Source: JACRBK01 sp964427955
GTDB lineage: Bacteria; Chloroflexota; Anaerolineae; Aggregatilineales; Aggregatilineaceae
DNA: 24,847 bases
Assembly (NCBI GenBank): GCA_964427955.1
Contig: CAYRWY010000032.1
Location: 1-24,847, forward strand
Direction: 5' to 3'
Positions 15,344 to 22,926 of the stretch are shown here, in pieces (positions within the stretch are counted from its first letter, which is position 1; each line of letters begins with the position of its first letter). The notes under the pieces were generated by a model. The model worked only from the letters and a program-made list of their open reading frames with translations. It was not told where the DNA came from and did no database searches. A program made the position numbers and the translations under genes.

Positions 15344-16277
15344 GGGTGGCATCCACAATGGCCAGGTAGGCATCTTCCAGGGTGGGAATATGCGTCTTCA
15401 CCAGCGACAGCGGCGTCGTGATGCGCTGGATCACCTGCTGGGGATTCTGATCCGCCAGCGAGATTTTGAAGCGAGCATTCTCCTCGAAGAGGATCGCCGC
15501 GCCCCGCAGTTCGGCGCGCAGGGCGGCCCGGTCGGCGGCGTCGACCAACAGATAGGACTGGGCGGTGAGCTGAGATTTGAGCGCGTCGGGCGTGCCGTAG
15601 GACACGACCCGGCCCTTGTTGATGATACAGATCATGTCGGACTGCTCGGCCTCTTCCAGGTAATGGGTCGTCAGCAGAATGGTCGTGCCGTTTTCGGCGC
15701 GCACCGTGGCCAGATAGTCCCACAGGTTGCGGCGGCTGGCCGGATCGAGGCCCACGGTCGGCTCGTCCAGAAACAGCACTTTGGGATGGTGAATCAGGCT
15801 GCGGATGATCTCCAACTTGCGCTTCATCCCCCCCGAAAAACGCTTGACCGGCTTGAAGACGTCCTCTCCCAGCCCGACGATCTCCGCCAGCCGCTGCACT
15901 TCCTGGCGGTAGCGTTCGGGCATGGCGGCAAAGCGCGCGCGAAACGGGTACAGGCCATACAGCACGGCATGGAACCGGACATTTTCCTCCGCCGTCAGGT
16001 TGAGATCGAGGCTGGGATTCTGAAAAATGATCCCGACCTCGCGCCGGACCTGGCTGGCCTGGGTGGCTACATCGTAACCGGCGATCAAGGCCCGGCCCGC
16101 TGTGGGCGCCAGCGTCGTGGTGAGAATCGAGATGGTGGTCGTTTTGCCCGCCCCGTTAGGTCCCAGCAGCGCAAACAAGACGCCCGGCTCGACCGCGAAG
16201 GAGATATCGTCTACGGCATTCCGATCCCCCTGTTTATAACGTTTGACGAGATGCTGAACGTCGATGATGGGTGGCAT
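15336..16277 (-). CDS. ABC-2 exporter ATPase (DrrA/CcmA-like)
   Basis: This 313-residue ABC ATPase has Walker A GPNGAGKTT (39-47), signature FSGGMKRK, Walker B VLFLDEPTVGLD and H-loop TTHYLEEAE. A C-terminal extension of about 80 residues (from LLVDAADRAALR) is typical of DrrA-like drug-export ATPases. The ATG at 16277 has GGAGGA six bases upstream; an in-frame ATG 12 codons earlier precedes that site. It starts 20 bases after the MarR stop, and its end overlaps the permease start, so the three genes form one operon controlled by the MarR protein. Confidence 0.95.
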   Translation of the reverse strand: MPPIIDVQHLVKRYKQGDRNAVDDISFAVEPGVLFALLGPNGAGKTTTISILTTTLAPTAGRALIAGYDVATQASQVRREVGIIFQNPSLDLNLTAEENVRFHAVLYGLYPFRARFAAMPERYRQEVQRLAEIVGLGEDVFKPVKRFSGGMKRKLEIIRSLIHHPKVLFLDEPTVGLDPASRRNLWDYLATVRAENGTTILLTTHYLEEAEQSDMICIINKGRVVSYGTPDALKSQLTAQSYLLVDAADRAALRAELRGAAILFEENARFKISLADQNPQQVIQRITTPLSLVKTHIPTLEDAYLAIVDATHD

Positions 16278-16297
16278 GTTTTTTCCTCCGGGGGCCT

Positions 16298-16759
16298 TTA
16301 TTCCGAGCAGCATTCCAGCACTTGAGAGACCGCCTGCGTGACACGGTCCAGCGCGCGCAGGATGGTGGGGCGCTCTTCAGGCGGGAGGTGAGCCAGGACC
16401 TGGCCGAACAGGTTGTCCAGCGCCTGGTCCAGGGCCTCGCGGGTCACCTGGCCGTGATCGGTCAGTTCGACCAGCACGACGCGCCGGTCGCTCTCGTCGG
16501 GCTTGCGGCGGACCAGTCCTTTCTGGACGAGCTGATCGACCATGCGGGTCATGGTGCTACTCGACAGGTTCATGGTGTCGCTGAGTTCGTTCATCGTCAG
16601 ACAGCCGTCTTCCGGAAACGCCAGCAGGGTATAGCCCTGGGAGGTGGTGACCCCATTCTGCGTCAGGCAGGCCCGGTCGCACAGCTCGCACGCCTTGACC
16701 AGTTGGTAAAGCTGGCGCTGCAAATGGGCGGCAAAAATCTTCGCTTCATCCAGGCTCAT
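16298..16759 (-). CDS. MarR-family regulator of the ABC exporter operon
   Basis: This 153-residue protein has a MarR winged helix: LTMNELSDTMNLSSSTMTRM followed by VDQLVQKGLVRRKPDESDRR, where the wing starts, within the usual family length. Its first helix carries C24-x2-C27-x3-C31 (CELCDRAC), an unusual cluster, and the C-terminus ends with CCSE; a redox or metal input is possible but unproven. I chose the ATG at 16759 (MSLDEAK), with GAGG 11 bases upstream. A longer in-frame start at 16810 would lie inside the promoter palindrome. A 25-bp inverted repeat centred on its own -10 box indicates autorepression, relieved when the exporter substrate or stress signal binds. Confidence 0.93.
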   Translation of the reverse strand: MSLDEAKIFAAHLQRQLYQLVKACELCDRACLTQNGVTTSQGYTLLAFPEDGCLTMNELSDTMNLSSSTMTRMVDQLVQKGLVRRKPDESDRRVVLVELTDHGQVTREALDQALDNLFGQVLAHLPPEERPTILRALDRVTQAVSQVLECCSE

Positions 16760-16791
16760 GAGTTCTGCATCCTCAAAATATTTGTATCTGC

Positions 16792-16816
16792 GAATAATTG
16801 CATTATACAATTATTC
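16792..16816. promoter_or_regulatory. Probable MarR operator
   Basis: A perfect inverted repeat, GAATAATTG (16792-16800) and CAATTATTC (16808-16816), with a 7-base spacer that contains the -10 box of the marR promoter. MarR dimers bind palindromes of this length, so occupancy would block RNA polymerase directly. Confidence 0.8.
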
Positions 16817-16830
16817 ACGCAAAAGATCAA
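16802..16830 (-). promoter_or_regulatory. Promoter of the marR-exporter operon
   Basis: On the minus strand TTGATC (16830-16825) and a perfect TATAAT (16807-16802) are spaced by exactly 17 bases. The -10 lies in the centre of the 25-bp MarR palindrome. Transcription should start near 16795, giving a short leader. Confidence 0.85.
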
Positions 16831-16847
16831 TCGGCGTCGAGGCAGGC

Positions 16848-16875
16848 AAAAAAAGAGCCGGAGTGTGTCTCCGGC
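16848..16875 (-). terminator. Intrinsic terminator of the metal-ATPase gene
   Basis: On the minus strand a 7-bp stem GCCGGAG/CTCCGGC (16875-16869 with 16863-16857) with a 5-base loop is followed by TC and a run of seven T. It lies just after the P-type ATPase stop and just before the MarR promoter. Confidence 0.9.
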
Positions 16876-16883
16876 CCGCGATC

Positions 16884-19049
16884 CTATTCCCTGAAAGTCA
16901 GCAGCCGCAGCGCGTTGAGCACGACGACCACCGTACTGCCTTCGTGCAGGAAGACCGCGCCGCTCAATGGGACGACCGCCAGCACCGAGGTCGTGATCAG
17001 CAGGGCGATGACACCCAGCGCGATCGCCAGATTTTCGGTCACGATCCGGCGGCTGGCCCGGCTCAAGCCGACGGCGAAGGGCAGCGTCGTCAGGTCGTCG
17101 GCCATCAGCACCACGTCCGCCGTTTCCAGCGCGACCGCCGTGCCCGCGCCGCCCATCGCGATCCCGACGGTGGCCGTCGCCAGCGCCGGGGCATCGTTGA
17201 CCCCATCGCCGACCATCGCAATCGACCGGTAGTCGCGCTCCAACTGCCGGATCACGTCCAGTTTTTGTTCGGGCAGCAGATCGGCACGCACGTCGCCCAG
17301 ATCGACATCCTGCGCGATGCGCTGCGCGACCGCCGGATTATCGCCGGTCAGCATGACGAGGTGTTGAATCCCCAGGCCGCGCAGGCGCGCCATGACCGGG
17401 GCCGCGTCGGGCCGGGCCGTATCCGCCAACCCCACCACACCGCGCACCGTCTCATTTTGCCCGATCACCACGGTGGTCTGGCCGCGGGCTTCGAGGCGCG
17501 CGACCGCCTGGCGCACCGGTTCCAGGTCCCCCGCTCCCTCGAACAGCTTGAGCGATCCGACGCGAATCTGGTCATCTCCCAGGCAGCAGCACACCCCGCA
17601 GCCCGGCACGTTTTCCAGGGTCCCGGTGGGCAGCAGGGCGATCCCCTGGGCCTGGGCGGCCTGGATCAACGCCTGGGCCAGCGGGTGATTGGACTGCTGT
17701 TCCACCGACGCCGCCAGTTGCAGCAGCGCCGGAGCGTCCGCGCCATCGAAGGTCACCACGTCGCGCACGGTGAACCGTCCCGCCGTGATCGTCCCGGTCT
17801 TGTCGAAGGCGATGGCGTTCAAGCGGCCCAGGTTTTCCAGGTGGGCACCTCCTTTGATCAGGATGCCCTTGCGCGCGGCCTGCGCGATCCCGGCCAGGGT
17901 GACCGCCGGAGTCCCGACCGCCAGTGCGCACGGCGACGCCGCGACCAACAGCAGCATCCCCCGGTAGAAGCTCTGCTCGAACGCCAGCCAGCCCAGCAGC
18001 GGCGGGACAGCGATCACCAGCAGCGTGCCGATCAGCACGGCGGGCACGAACCGGCGGGTAAAACGTTCGGTGATCTGCTGGGTCGGGCTGCGCTGTTCCT
18101 GCGCTTCGGCCACCAGCCGCATGATGCGATTCAAGGTGTTATCCCGCGCCAGCCGCGTCACCTCGACGTCCAGCGCGCCGTCCTGGTTGATCGTCCCGGC
18201 AAACACCGTGTCGCCTGGCGTTTTGGCGACCGGCACGCTCTCCCCGGTGATCGGACTCTGATCGACGGCACTGCTGCCGCCCCGCACACTGCCATCCACC
18301 GGGATACGGTCGCCGGGCCGCACGACGACCACGTCGCCCAGCCGCAAACTGTCTACCGCCACCTCGACCAGCCGCTCGCCGCGCTTGACGACCGCCGTAT
18401 GAGGCATCAGCGCGCCGAGCGCATTCACCGCATTCCGGGCGCGATCCAGCGCGTAATGCTCGCCCGCGTGGCCGAGGCTGAACAACAGCAGCAGGAAGGC
18501 GCCCTCGGCCCATTCACCCAGGATCGCCGCACCGCCCGCCGCCGCCAACATCAGGAAATCGGTGTCGAACTTCCCTTTCAGCAGCTCCGGCAGCGCGTGC
18601 GTCGTGATGTCGTAGCCCCCGGCGATCATGGCGAGCACGAACAGGGCCGTGGCGACCGGCTGAGAGAATCCCAGGAAAGTCTCGCCGATCCAGCCGGTCA
18701 GAAACAGCACCCCGCACAGTCCCACGAGCAGCAATACCCACCGCTCCTGCATCCAATGGGGCAGAAAGGCGGGCGCGCTGTCGTGATGGTGCGCGGCGTC
18801 CTGCTCATGCGGGCAGCGGCGGGCGATCAGCGCCCCGGTTTCGGTCGCCAGGTGCTCCACCTGGCCGGGCGAGACGATCAGGGGATCATAGTGCAGGCAG
18901 AGCCGGGTCGTGCCCTGCTCACAGACGAAATGCGCTTTTTCGACGCCGCGGCGCCGGGCCAACTGCTCGGTGAGCTGGCAGGTACACGGGTCTTTTTCGT
19001 CGATTTTGGGCAGCACTACCGCGAGGTCAAGTTGAACGGTCGCACTCAT
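16884..19049 (-). CDS. P1B-type heavy-metal efflux ATPase (P1B-4-like, Co/Zn predicted)
   Basis: This 721-residue membrane pump has the phosphorylation site DKTGT (D416), actuator TGES, nucleotide-domain HP motif SNHPLAQA and hinge GDGVNDAPAL. The transmembrane metal motif is SPC (372-374), not the CPC of Cu/Zn/Cd pumps, and HEGST (702-706) is near the C-terminus. SPC plus HEG is the hallmark of the P1B-4 group (CoaT/CtpD-like), which exports Co, Zn, Fe or related ions. The N-terminus resembles a degenerate HMA domain with CTC instead of CxxC, plus a CPHEQDAAHHH stretch that may bind metal. The start has GGAG five bases upstream. An ArsR-family sensor lies directly upstream on the same strand, with an operator-like repeat in between, so metal-induced expression is expected. 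The large plus-strand frame over this gene is a shadow. Confidence 0.95.
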   Translation of the reverse strand: MSATVQLDLAVVLPKIDEKDPCTCQLTEQLARRRGVEKAHFVCEQGTTRLCLHYDPLIVSPGQVEHLATETGALIARRCPHEQDAAHHHDSAPAFLPHWMQERWVLLLVGLCGVLFLTGWIGETFLGFSQPVATALFVLAMIAGGYDITTHALPELLKGKFDTDFLMLAAAGGAAILGEWAEGAFLLLLFSLGHAGEHYALDRARNAVNALGALMPHTAVVKRGERLVEVAVDSLRLGDVVVVRPGDRIPVDGSVRGGSSAVDQSPITGESVPVAKTPGDTVFAGTINQDGALDVEVTRLARDNTLNRIMRLVAEAQEQRSPTQQITERFTRRFVPAVLIGTLLVIAVPPLLGWLAFEQSFYRGMLLLVAASPCALAVGTPAVTLAGIAQAARKGILIKGGAHLENLGRLNAIAFDKTGTITAGRFTVRDVVTFDGADAPALLQLAASVEQQSNHPLAQALIQAAQAQGIALLPTGTLENVPGCGVCCCLGDDQIRVGSLKLFEGAGDLEPVRQAVARLEARGQTTVVIGQNETVRGVVGLADTARPDAAPVMARLRGLGIQHLVMLTGDNPAVAQRIAQDVDLGDVRADLLPEQKLDVIRQLERDYRSIAMVGDGVNDAPALATATVGIAMGGAGTAVALETADVVLMADDLTTLPFAVGLSRASRRIVTENLAIALGVIALLITTSVLAVVPLSGAVFLHEGSTVVVVLNALRLLTFRE

Positions 19050-19095
19050 AGAGTCTCCGGTGAGAGGAAAGTGGCTGAGTCGCCAGCATGATACC

Positions 19096-19124
19096 GATAT
19101 ATGAGCATATATTCATGCAATATC
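19096..19124. promoter_or_regulatory. ArsR/SmtB-type operator upstream of the metal ATPase
   Basis: An AT-rich block in otherwise GC-rich DNA contains the imperfect palindrome TGAGCATATATTCA (10 of 14 positions symmetrical, 19102-19115). It shares GATATATGA and TGA(A/G)CATATATT with the site upstream of the arsR gene. This fits the TGAA...TTCA core of SmtB/CzrA-family operators. No clear -10/-35 pair could be fixed here. Confidence 0.6.
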
Positions 19125-19126
19125 TC

Positions 19127-19161
19127 AAAAAAGCTGCTAGCCGTGCTCGACGTGCAGCAGC
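19127..19161 (-). terminator. Weak terminator-like hairpin at the end of arsR
   Basis: On the minus strand a 6-bp stem GCTGCT/AGCAGC (19161-19156 with 19138-19133) with a 17-base loop is followed directly by TTTTTT. The stop codon of the ArsR gene lies in it. The stem is short and the loop long, so partial read-through into the ATPase gene is likely. Confidence 0.4.
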
Positions 19162-19499
19162 CCCTGGTGGAACAAATCCCGGATGTGGTCGTCATCCAGG
19201 GTGTAAAAGACGTGCCGCCCTTCTTTGCGAAAGCGCACCAGGTGAAGCTGGCGCATCAGGCGCAGTTGGTGCGAGACGGCGGATTGGCTGACGCCCAGCA
19301 GTTCGGTCAGCGTATGCACACACAATTCGTGCTCGACCAGCGCGGCGATGATGCGCAGCCGGGTGGGATCGCTGAGCGCCTGGAAGACCTCGGCCAGCCG
19401 GTGCACGGTGGGCAGGTCGGGCAGTTCCCCTTGAAGCTGGTGGATCAGTTCCGCGCCATTAGCCGGATCATCACACCAGGATCGTGCCAGGATCGTCAT
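19137..19499 (-). CDS. ArsR/SmtB-family metal-sensing repressor (alpha5-site type)
   Basis: This 120-residue winged-helix repressor has the ArsR core SDPTRLRIIAAL and recognition region LGVSQSAVSHQLRLMRQ. The last helix shows D103-x-H105-x10-H116-x2-H119, exactly the alpha5 metal-site spacing of CzrA/SmtB/NmtR-type Zn, Co or Ni sensors. There is also a cysteine in ELCVH, at the alpha3 position, but not the full CxC of arsenic or cadmium sensors. I chose the ATG at 19499; a GTG directly before it is possible. The gene precedes the P1B-4 ATPase on the same strand. A strong promoter with an ATATATG/CATATAT palindrome over its -10 suggests autorepression, and a related site precedes the pump gene. 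Zn or Co as effector is a prediction from motif and pump type. Confidence 0.94.
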   Translation of the reverse strand: MTILARSWCDDPANGAELIHQLQGELPDLPTVHRLAEVFQALSDPTRLRIIAALVEHELCVHTLTELLGVSQSAVSHQLRLMRQLHLVRFRKEGRHVFYTLDDDHIRDLFHQGLLHVEHG

Positions 19500-19516
19500 C
19501 ACGTCTCTCTCGAATG

Positions 19517-19540
19517 ATATATGAATAGATGAACATATAT
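19517..19540. promoter_or_regulatory. ArsR operator at the arsR promoter
   Basis: A perfect 7-bp inverted repeat ATATATG (19517-19523) and CATATAT (19534-19540) with a 10-base spacer overlaps the last bases of the -10 box and the expected start. It also contains two TGAA half-sites in tandem. It shares blocks with the site before the pump gene. Confidence 0.65.
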
Positions 19541-19566
19541 TTTAGCCATCTTTGGAGAGCTGTCAA
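19539..19566 (-). promoter_or_regulatory. Promoter of arsR
   Basis: On the minus strand a perfect -35 TTGACA (19566-19561) and TAAAAT (19544-19539) are spaced by 16 bases. The start codon is about 40 bases downstream of the -10. The operator palindrome overlaps its downstream edge, which fits repression in the absence of metal. Confidence 0.75.
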
Positions 19567-19580
19567 GCCGTCCCAGGCGA

Positions 19581-22115
19581 TCAGGGCAAATTCCACACGA
19601 ATATGCCATACGACGCGGCGACGGCTAACTGCGAGCCATCCGGATTCCAGGCCAGCGACCGGCCAATCGGGTGAGTGATGCTGACGAAGCCCTGCGACGT
19701 CGCCTCCCAGATCGCCGTGCCACAGCCGCCCGCCGCCAGATAGCGTCCATCCGGGCTGAAGGTCACGGCGTAGAGATCGGGGTTCGGCGTGGAGAGAGCT
19801 TCTCCCGACTGGCCGTCGAGCAGGGTCGGGAAGCTGAAGCCCCGGCTGCAAAACAGCAGTTCGTGCGTGGCGACGGCGATGGTCGATCCATCCGTCGCGA
19901 GCGCGAGTCCCCGCAGCTTGTCAGGACGTGGGACGGTAAAAGTCGGCGCGGCGGAGGGCAGATCGAACGCGGTCAGTTCCCCGGCGGCGTCCGCCGTATT
20001 CAACGACGCCGCGGCCAGCCGTGATCCGTCCGCGCTGAAGGTCAACACATCGACGGCGGTCGGCAGCGTGGCGATCACGTCGGCGGGGTCGATGTCCGGG
20101 TACGCGGTCAGCACGATCCGGCCATCGGCATAGCCCAGCGCGATCTGTTCGCCGCCCGGCGCGAAGGCGGCTGCCGTCACGTCCTCGTATTCGGCGACCA
20201 CCTGCCCCGCGGCCCAGTCCCAGATCAGGAGCCGGTAGCGGTCGTCGCACTCGTTGAGCAGCAGGGCCAGTGCGGTGCTGCCGTCCGTGCGCGGCCAGTC
20301 CAGCGCGGTGATGTAGCCGGAATAGCCGTTGTCCTGCGCGGCATAGCTGGCCAGTTGCAGGCCGTCCTGCCCCGGTGGGGCATAGATCGCCCCCATGCTG
20401 CACTTTTCCAACGGGAACTCGCCGACTTTCGCGCCGCTGGCCGCGTCCCAGACCCGCACTTCGTGGCCACCCCGGTAGACGTAGGTGTAGTGTCCGACAA
20501 AATCGGTGGGGGCCGACGCCAGCCAGCGCCCGTCGGGACTCCACGAGACCACCCCGACCGTTGAGTTGTGCGCCAGGATCGTCAGGGCCAGCGCGGGCAG
20601 CGGCGTGATTCCGGCATGGGGGAGAGTCGCGGGATCGATCTGCGCGGGCAGCGCCGAGGGGATGCCCTCGGTCGGGCGGTAGACCCGGCCATCGGCGGAC
20701 GCGATGGCGGTGACGGGCGTGCCCGGCCCTGCGGTGGGAATCTCTTCGGTAATGTAGATCACCCCTCCGGCGGGATGCCAGCGGACGTTGCCCGCCGTCG
20801 TCTCGTAAAATTCCTCGATTTCCGGGTGGGGCATAATCCTGACCCCGGTCTGGGCCGCCCAATCCCACACACACGCGCCCATCGGGATCATCTCGCACCC
20901 GCCGATCCAGGCCAGGAAGCGCCCATCGGGCGATACGGTGAATTCGAGTGGACTTTCGCTGCCCCAATAGCGCGTGGTCTGCGCGAAGGTGGTCACCACC
21001 TGATCCGCGTCCAGGTCGTAGATGTAGGTGGTCTGGTTCCAGCGGATGAAGGCGTAGTGCCCGCCCCACTGCACCATCTTCGCCACGGTTTCGATCCCCG
21101 TCGAGGCCGGAATATCGGCAATTTCGCGGACGCTACCGTCCGGGTACAGCCAGCGCAGCCACCCATCCTCAGAGGCGAACAACGCCCGGCGCCCATCCGG
21201 CGACCAGCCCGCCGGACCAAACGCGGTGTCGTAATAGACCTCCACATCGCGCGGCGCGACGGCTTCGTCCGTGATCGGTTGCAGCGTGCCGTCGGCCAAT
21301 CCCAACAGCCACAAGGTGCTGTCCGTGTAGATGAAGGCGTGCTGCCCATCCGCGCTCCAACGCACCGGCCACGAGGTTTCGGCGCTGAAGGGCAGCGTCA
21401 GCGCCGCCCCGCCCGCGGGGTCTTCGATCAGCAGTTCCGCCGAGGCGGTCAGATGGGTGAGCAGCCGTCCATCCGGGGTCCAGACGTTGGACTGGTAATG
21501 CGCGCGTTCGGCAACCACGGGCGGCTCGCTGCCCGCCGCCGGGATGATCAGCGCCGTCGGGTCGTCGGTGCAGGGTCGCGCCGCGATGAACCGGCCATCC
21601 GGCGACCATTCGGCACATTCCGGGAAGTCCTCGAACGTTTTCTCCAACACCAACCGGTCCTGGCTGAAGTCGATCACGTAGAGGCCGGGCTGCGCCTGGA
21701 CGTCGCCGCCGGGCTGCCGGGGACTGAACAGGGTCCGCACCAACAGCCGATCCTCCCCGGTGGGCGACCAGCGAAAGGTCGGCGCGGTCGGGAAATCGTC
21801 GAACAGCGCCAGGGTCGTGATCGCCGGGTCACCGGCCAGGCTCACGGCCAGGGCGCGGCCCGCCGTGGCCGGATCGTCGTCGTCACAGTATTCCAGCATC
21901 CACCGGCCCGAAGGCGACCATGACGAGAGGTGGCAGCCCGGCTCGAACGGGACCAGAAAACGGTCGGAGCCGTCGGCGCGCTCGACGATCAGGCCCAGAT
22001 TTTGTTCGGCATAATAATAGATATAAGGTAACGGGCTGGAGTCAGTCTGCGCCCGCGCGGGAACACCCGCCAGCGACACGATCAACAGCACTGCGACACT
22101 CGCCAAACGTTTCAT
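19581..22115 (-). CDS. Secreted WD40/PD40 double beta-propeller protein of unknown function
   Basis: This 844-residue protein has a Sec signal peptide (MKRLASVAVLLIVSLAGVPA, cleavage probably after ARA near residue 22). It then has about 14 to 15 propeller-blade motifs of the form (S/T/W)xSPDGRxLA, for example SWSPSGRWMLEYC, EWSPDGRFIAARP, GWSPDGRRALF, VSPDGRFLAWIG, SWSPDGRWLASA, TFSADGSRLAAA, TFSPDGRYLAAGG and AWNPDGSQLAVAA. About fourteen blades would make two seven-bladed propellers; the second half, with HEVRVWDAASG, looks like classical WD40 and the first like TolB/PD40. No catalytic motif is seen. The location should be extracellular or surface-associated. It stands alone between arsR and the corrinoid operon, with no sign of shared regulation. 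Binding of proteins or glycans is a guess. Confidence 0.9.
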   Translation of the reverse strand: MKRLASVAVLLIVSLAGVPARAQTDSSPLPYIYYYAEQNLGLIVERADGSDRFLVPFEPGCHLSSWSPSGRWMLEYCDDDDPATAGRALAVSLAGDPAITTLALFDDFPTAPTFRWSPTGEDRLLVRTLFSPRQPGGDVQAQPGLYVIDFSQDRLVLEKTFEDFPECAEWSPDGRFIAARPCTDDPTALIIPAAGSEPPVVAERAHYQSNVWTPDGRLLTHLTASAELLIEDPAGGAALTLPFSAETSWPVRWSADGQHAFIYTDSTLWLLGLADGTLQPITDEAVAPRDVEVYYDTAFGPAGWSPDGRRALFASEDGWLRWLYPDGSVREIADIPASTGIETVAKMVQWGGHYAFIRWNQTTYIYDLDADQVVTTFAQTTRYWGSESPLEFTVSPDGRFLAWIGGCEMIPMGACVWDWAAQTGVRIMPHPEIEEFYETTAGNVRWHPAGGVIYITEEIPTAGPGTPVTAIASADGRVYRPTEGIPSALPAQIDPATLPHAGITPLPALALTILAHNSTVGVVSWSPDGRWLASAPTDFVGHYTYVYRGGHEVRVWDAASGAKVGEFPLEKCSMGAIYAPPGQDGLQLASYAAQDNGYSGYITALDWPRTDGSTALALLLNECDDRYRLLIWDWAAGQVVAEYEDVTAAAFAPGGEQIALGYADGRIVLTAYPDIDPADVIATLPTAVDVLTFSADGSRLAAASLNTADAAGELTAFDLPSAAPTFTVPRPDKLRGLALATDGSTIAVATHELLFCSRGFSFPTLLDGQSGEALSTPNPDLYAVTFSPDGRYLAAGGCGTAIWEATSQGFVSITHPIGRSLAWNPDGSQLAVAASYGIFVWNLP

Positions 22116-22216
22116 GAAGAACCTATCCCTCCCTTTTTTCCCTCATTCTACCCGCATTCCCGCTGCCGTAGATCGGGCACTGGTCGGGCGTAGTGGAATC
22201 ACATGCCGCCGGAATC

Positions 22217-22242
22217 AAAAACGCCCCTCCGCAGAAGGGCGT
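22217..22242 (-). terminator. Intrinsic terminator of the corrinoid methyltransferase operon
   Basis: On the minus strand a 9-bp stem with one G-U pair (22242-22234 with 22229-22221) closes a TGCG loop and is followed by TTTTT overlapping the stem base. It lies 25 bases after the corrinoid protein stop. The rest of 22116-22266 shows no clear promoter for the propeller gene beyond a weak TAGAAT. Confidence 0.88.
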
Positions 22243-22266
22243 CTGAAACTGTGACGGGTCAAGCGA

Positions 22267-22902
22267 TCAGTTCTTCGCCAGCAGCTCGCGCGCTTTGCGG
22301 ACCGCCGAGGAGGCATCCGGCGCGTAACCATCGGCCCCGATCTGGCTGGCATAGGCCTGCGTGACCGGCGCGCCGCCCACCATGATCCGCACGGACTCGC
22401 GCAGACCGGCCTGCTTGATGGCCTCGATGGTGGTGGCCATGTTGGGCATGGTCGTGGTGAGCAGCGCCGACATGGCGACGATGTCCGCGCCGCCGCGGAT
22501 CGCGTCGATGAATTTCTCCGGCGTGACGTCCACGCCCAGGTCCATGATCTCGAACCCGGCCCCCTCGATCATCATGGCGACGAGCGATTTTCCGATGTCG
22601 TGCAGGTCCCCCTTCACCGTCCCCACCGCCACCTTGCCGATGGGTTTGGCGCCGCTCTGCGCCAGCAGCGGCCTGAGCAGGGCCAGCCCGGCCTGCATAG
22701 CCCGCGCCGCGATCAGCATTTCGGGCACGAAATATTCGCCTTGTTCGAACTTCTGGCCGACTTCGCCCATCGCGGGGATCAGCGCGGTGCTGAGGATGGT
22801 GCCCGCGTCGAGGTTTTCGGCCAGCGCCTGTTGGACGCTGCTCGCCGTGGCTTTGGCGTTCCCGTCAATCACGTTCTGTCGAATTTGTTCCAGGATAGAC
22901 AT
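22267..22902 (-). CDS. Corrinoid (cobalamin-binding) methyltransferase protein, MtbC/MtaC-like
   Basis: This 211-residue protein carries the methyl group on cobalt between two methyltransferases. It has the four-helix cap domain at about 1-85 (AMGEVGQKFEQGEYFVPEML). A Rossmann B12 domain follows with D99-x-H101-x2-G104 (DLHDIGKSLV), where H101 is the lower axial cobalt ligand, then SALLTTTMPNM and a GGAPVT loop. Length matches MttC/MtbC proteins. I chose the ATG at 22902 with GGAG six bases upstream; an in-frame ATG at 22914 lies before that ribosome site. It is the last gene of an operon with two URO-D-family proteins and is followed by an intrinsic terminator. The reductive activator of cobalt is not in this window. 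Confidence 0.95.
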   Translation of the reverse strand: MSILEQIRQNVIDGNAKATASSVQQALAENLDAGTILSTALIPAMGEVGQKFEQGEYFVPEMLIAARAMQAGLALLRPLLAQSGAKPIGKVAVGTVKGDLHDIGKSLVAMMIEGAGFEIMDLGVDVTPEKFIDAIRGGADIVAMSALLTTTMPNMATTIEAIKQAGLRESVRIMVGGAPVTQAYASQIGADGYAPDASSAVRKARELLAKN

Positions 22903-22926
22903 CTTTTTCTCCATGTTGCTGCGGTT

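Noticed and set aside
16758..19091. 777-codon open frame on the plus strand opposite the metal ATPase
   Set aside because: The minus strand encodes an intact P1B ATPase with all motifs. The plus-strand product is Arg/Gln/His-rich without a domain, and it runs across the MarR promoter and the terminator.
20568..21923. 451-codon plus-strand frame over the propeller gene
   Set aside because: It is antisense to repeated SPDGR blades with no motif of its own; a codon-bias artefact.
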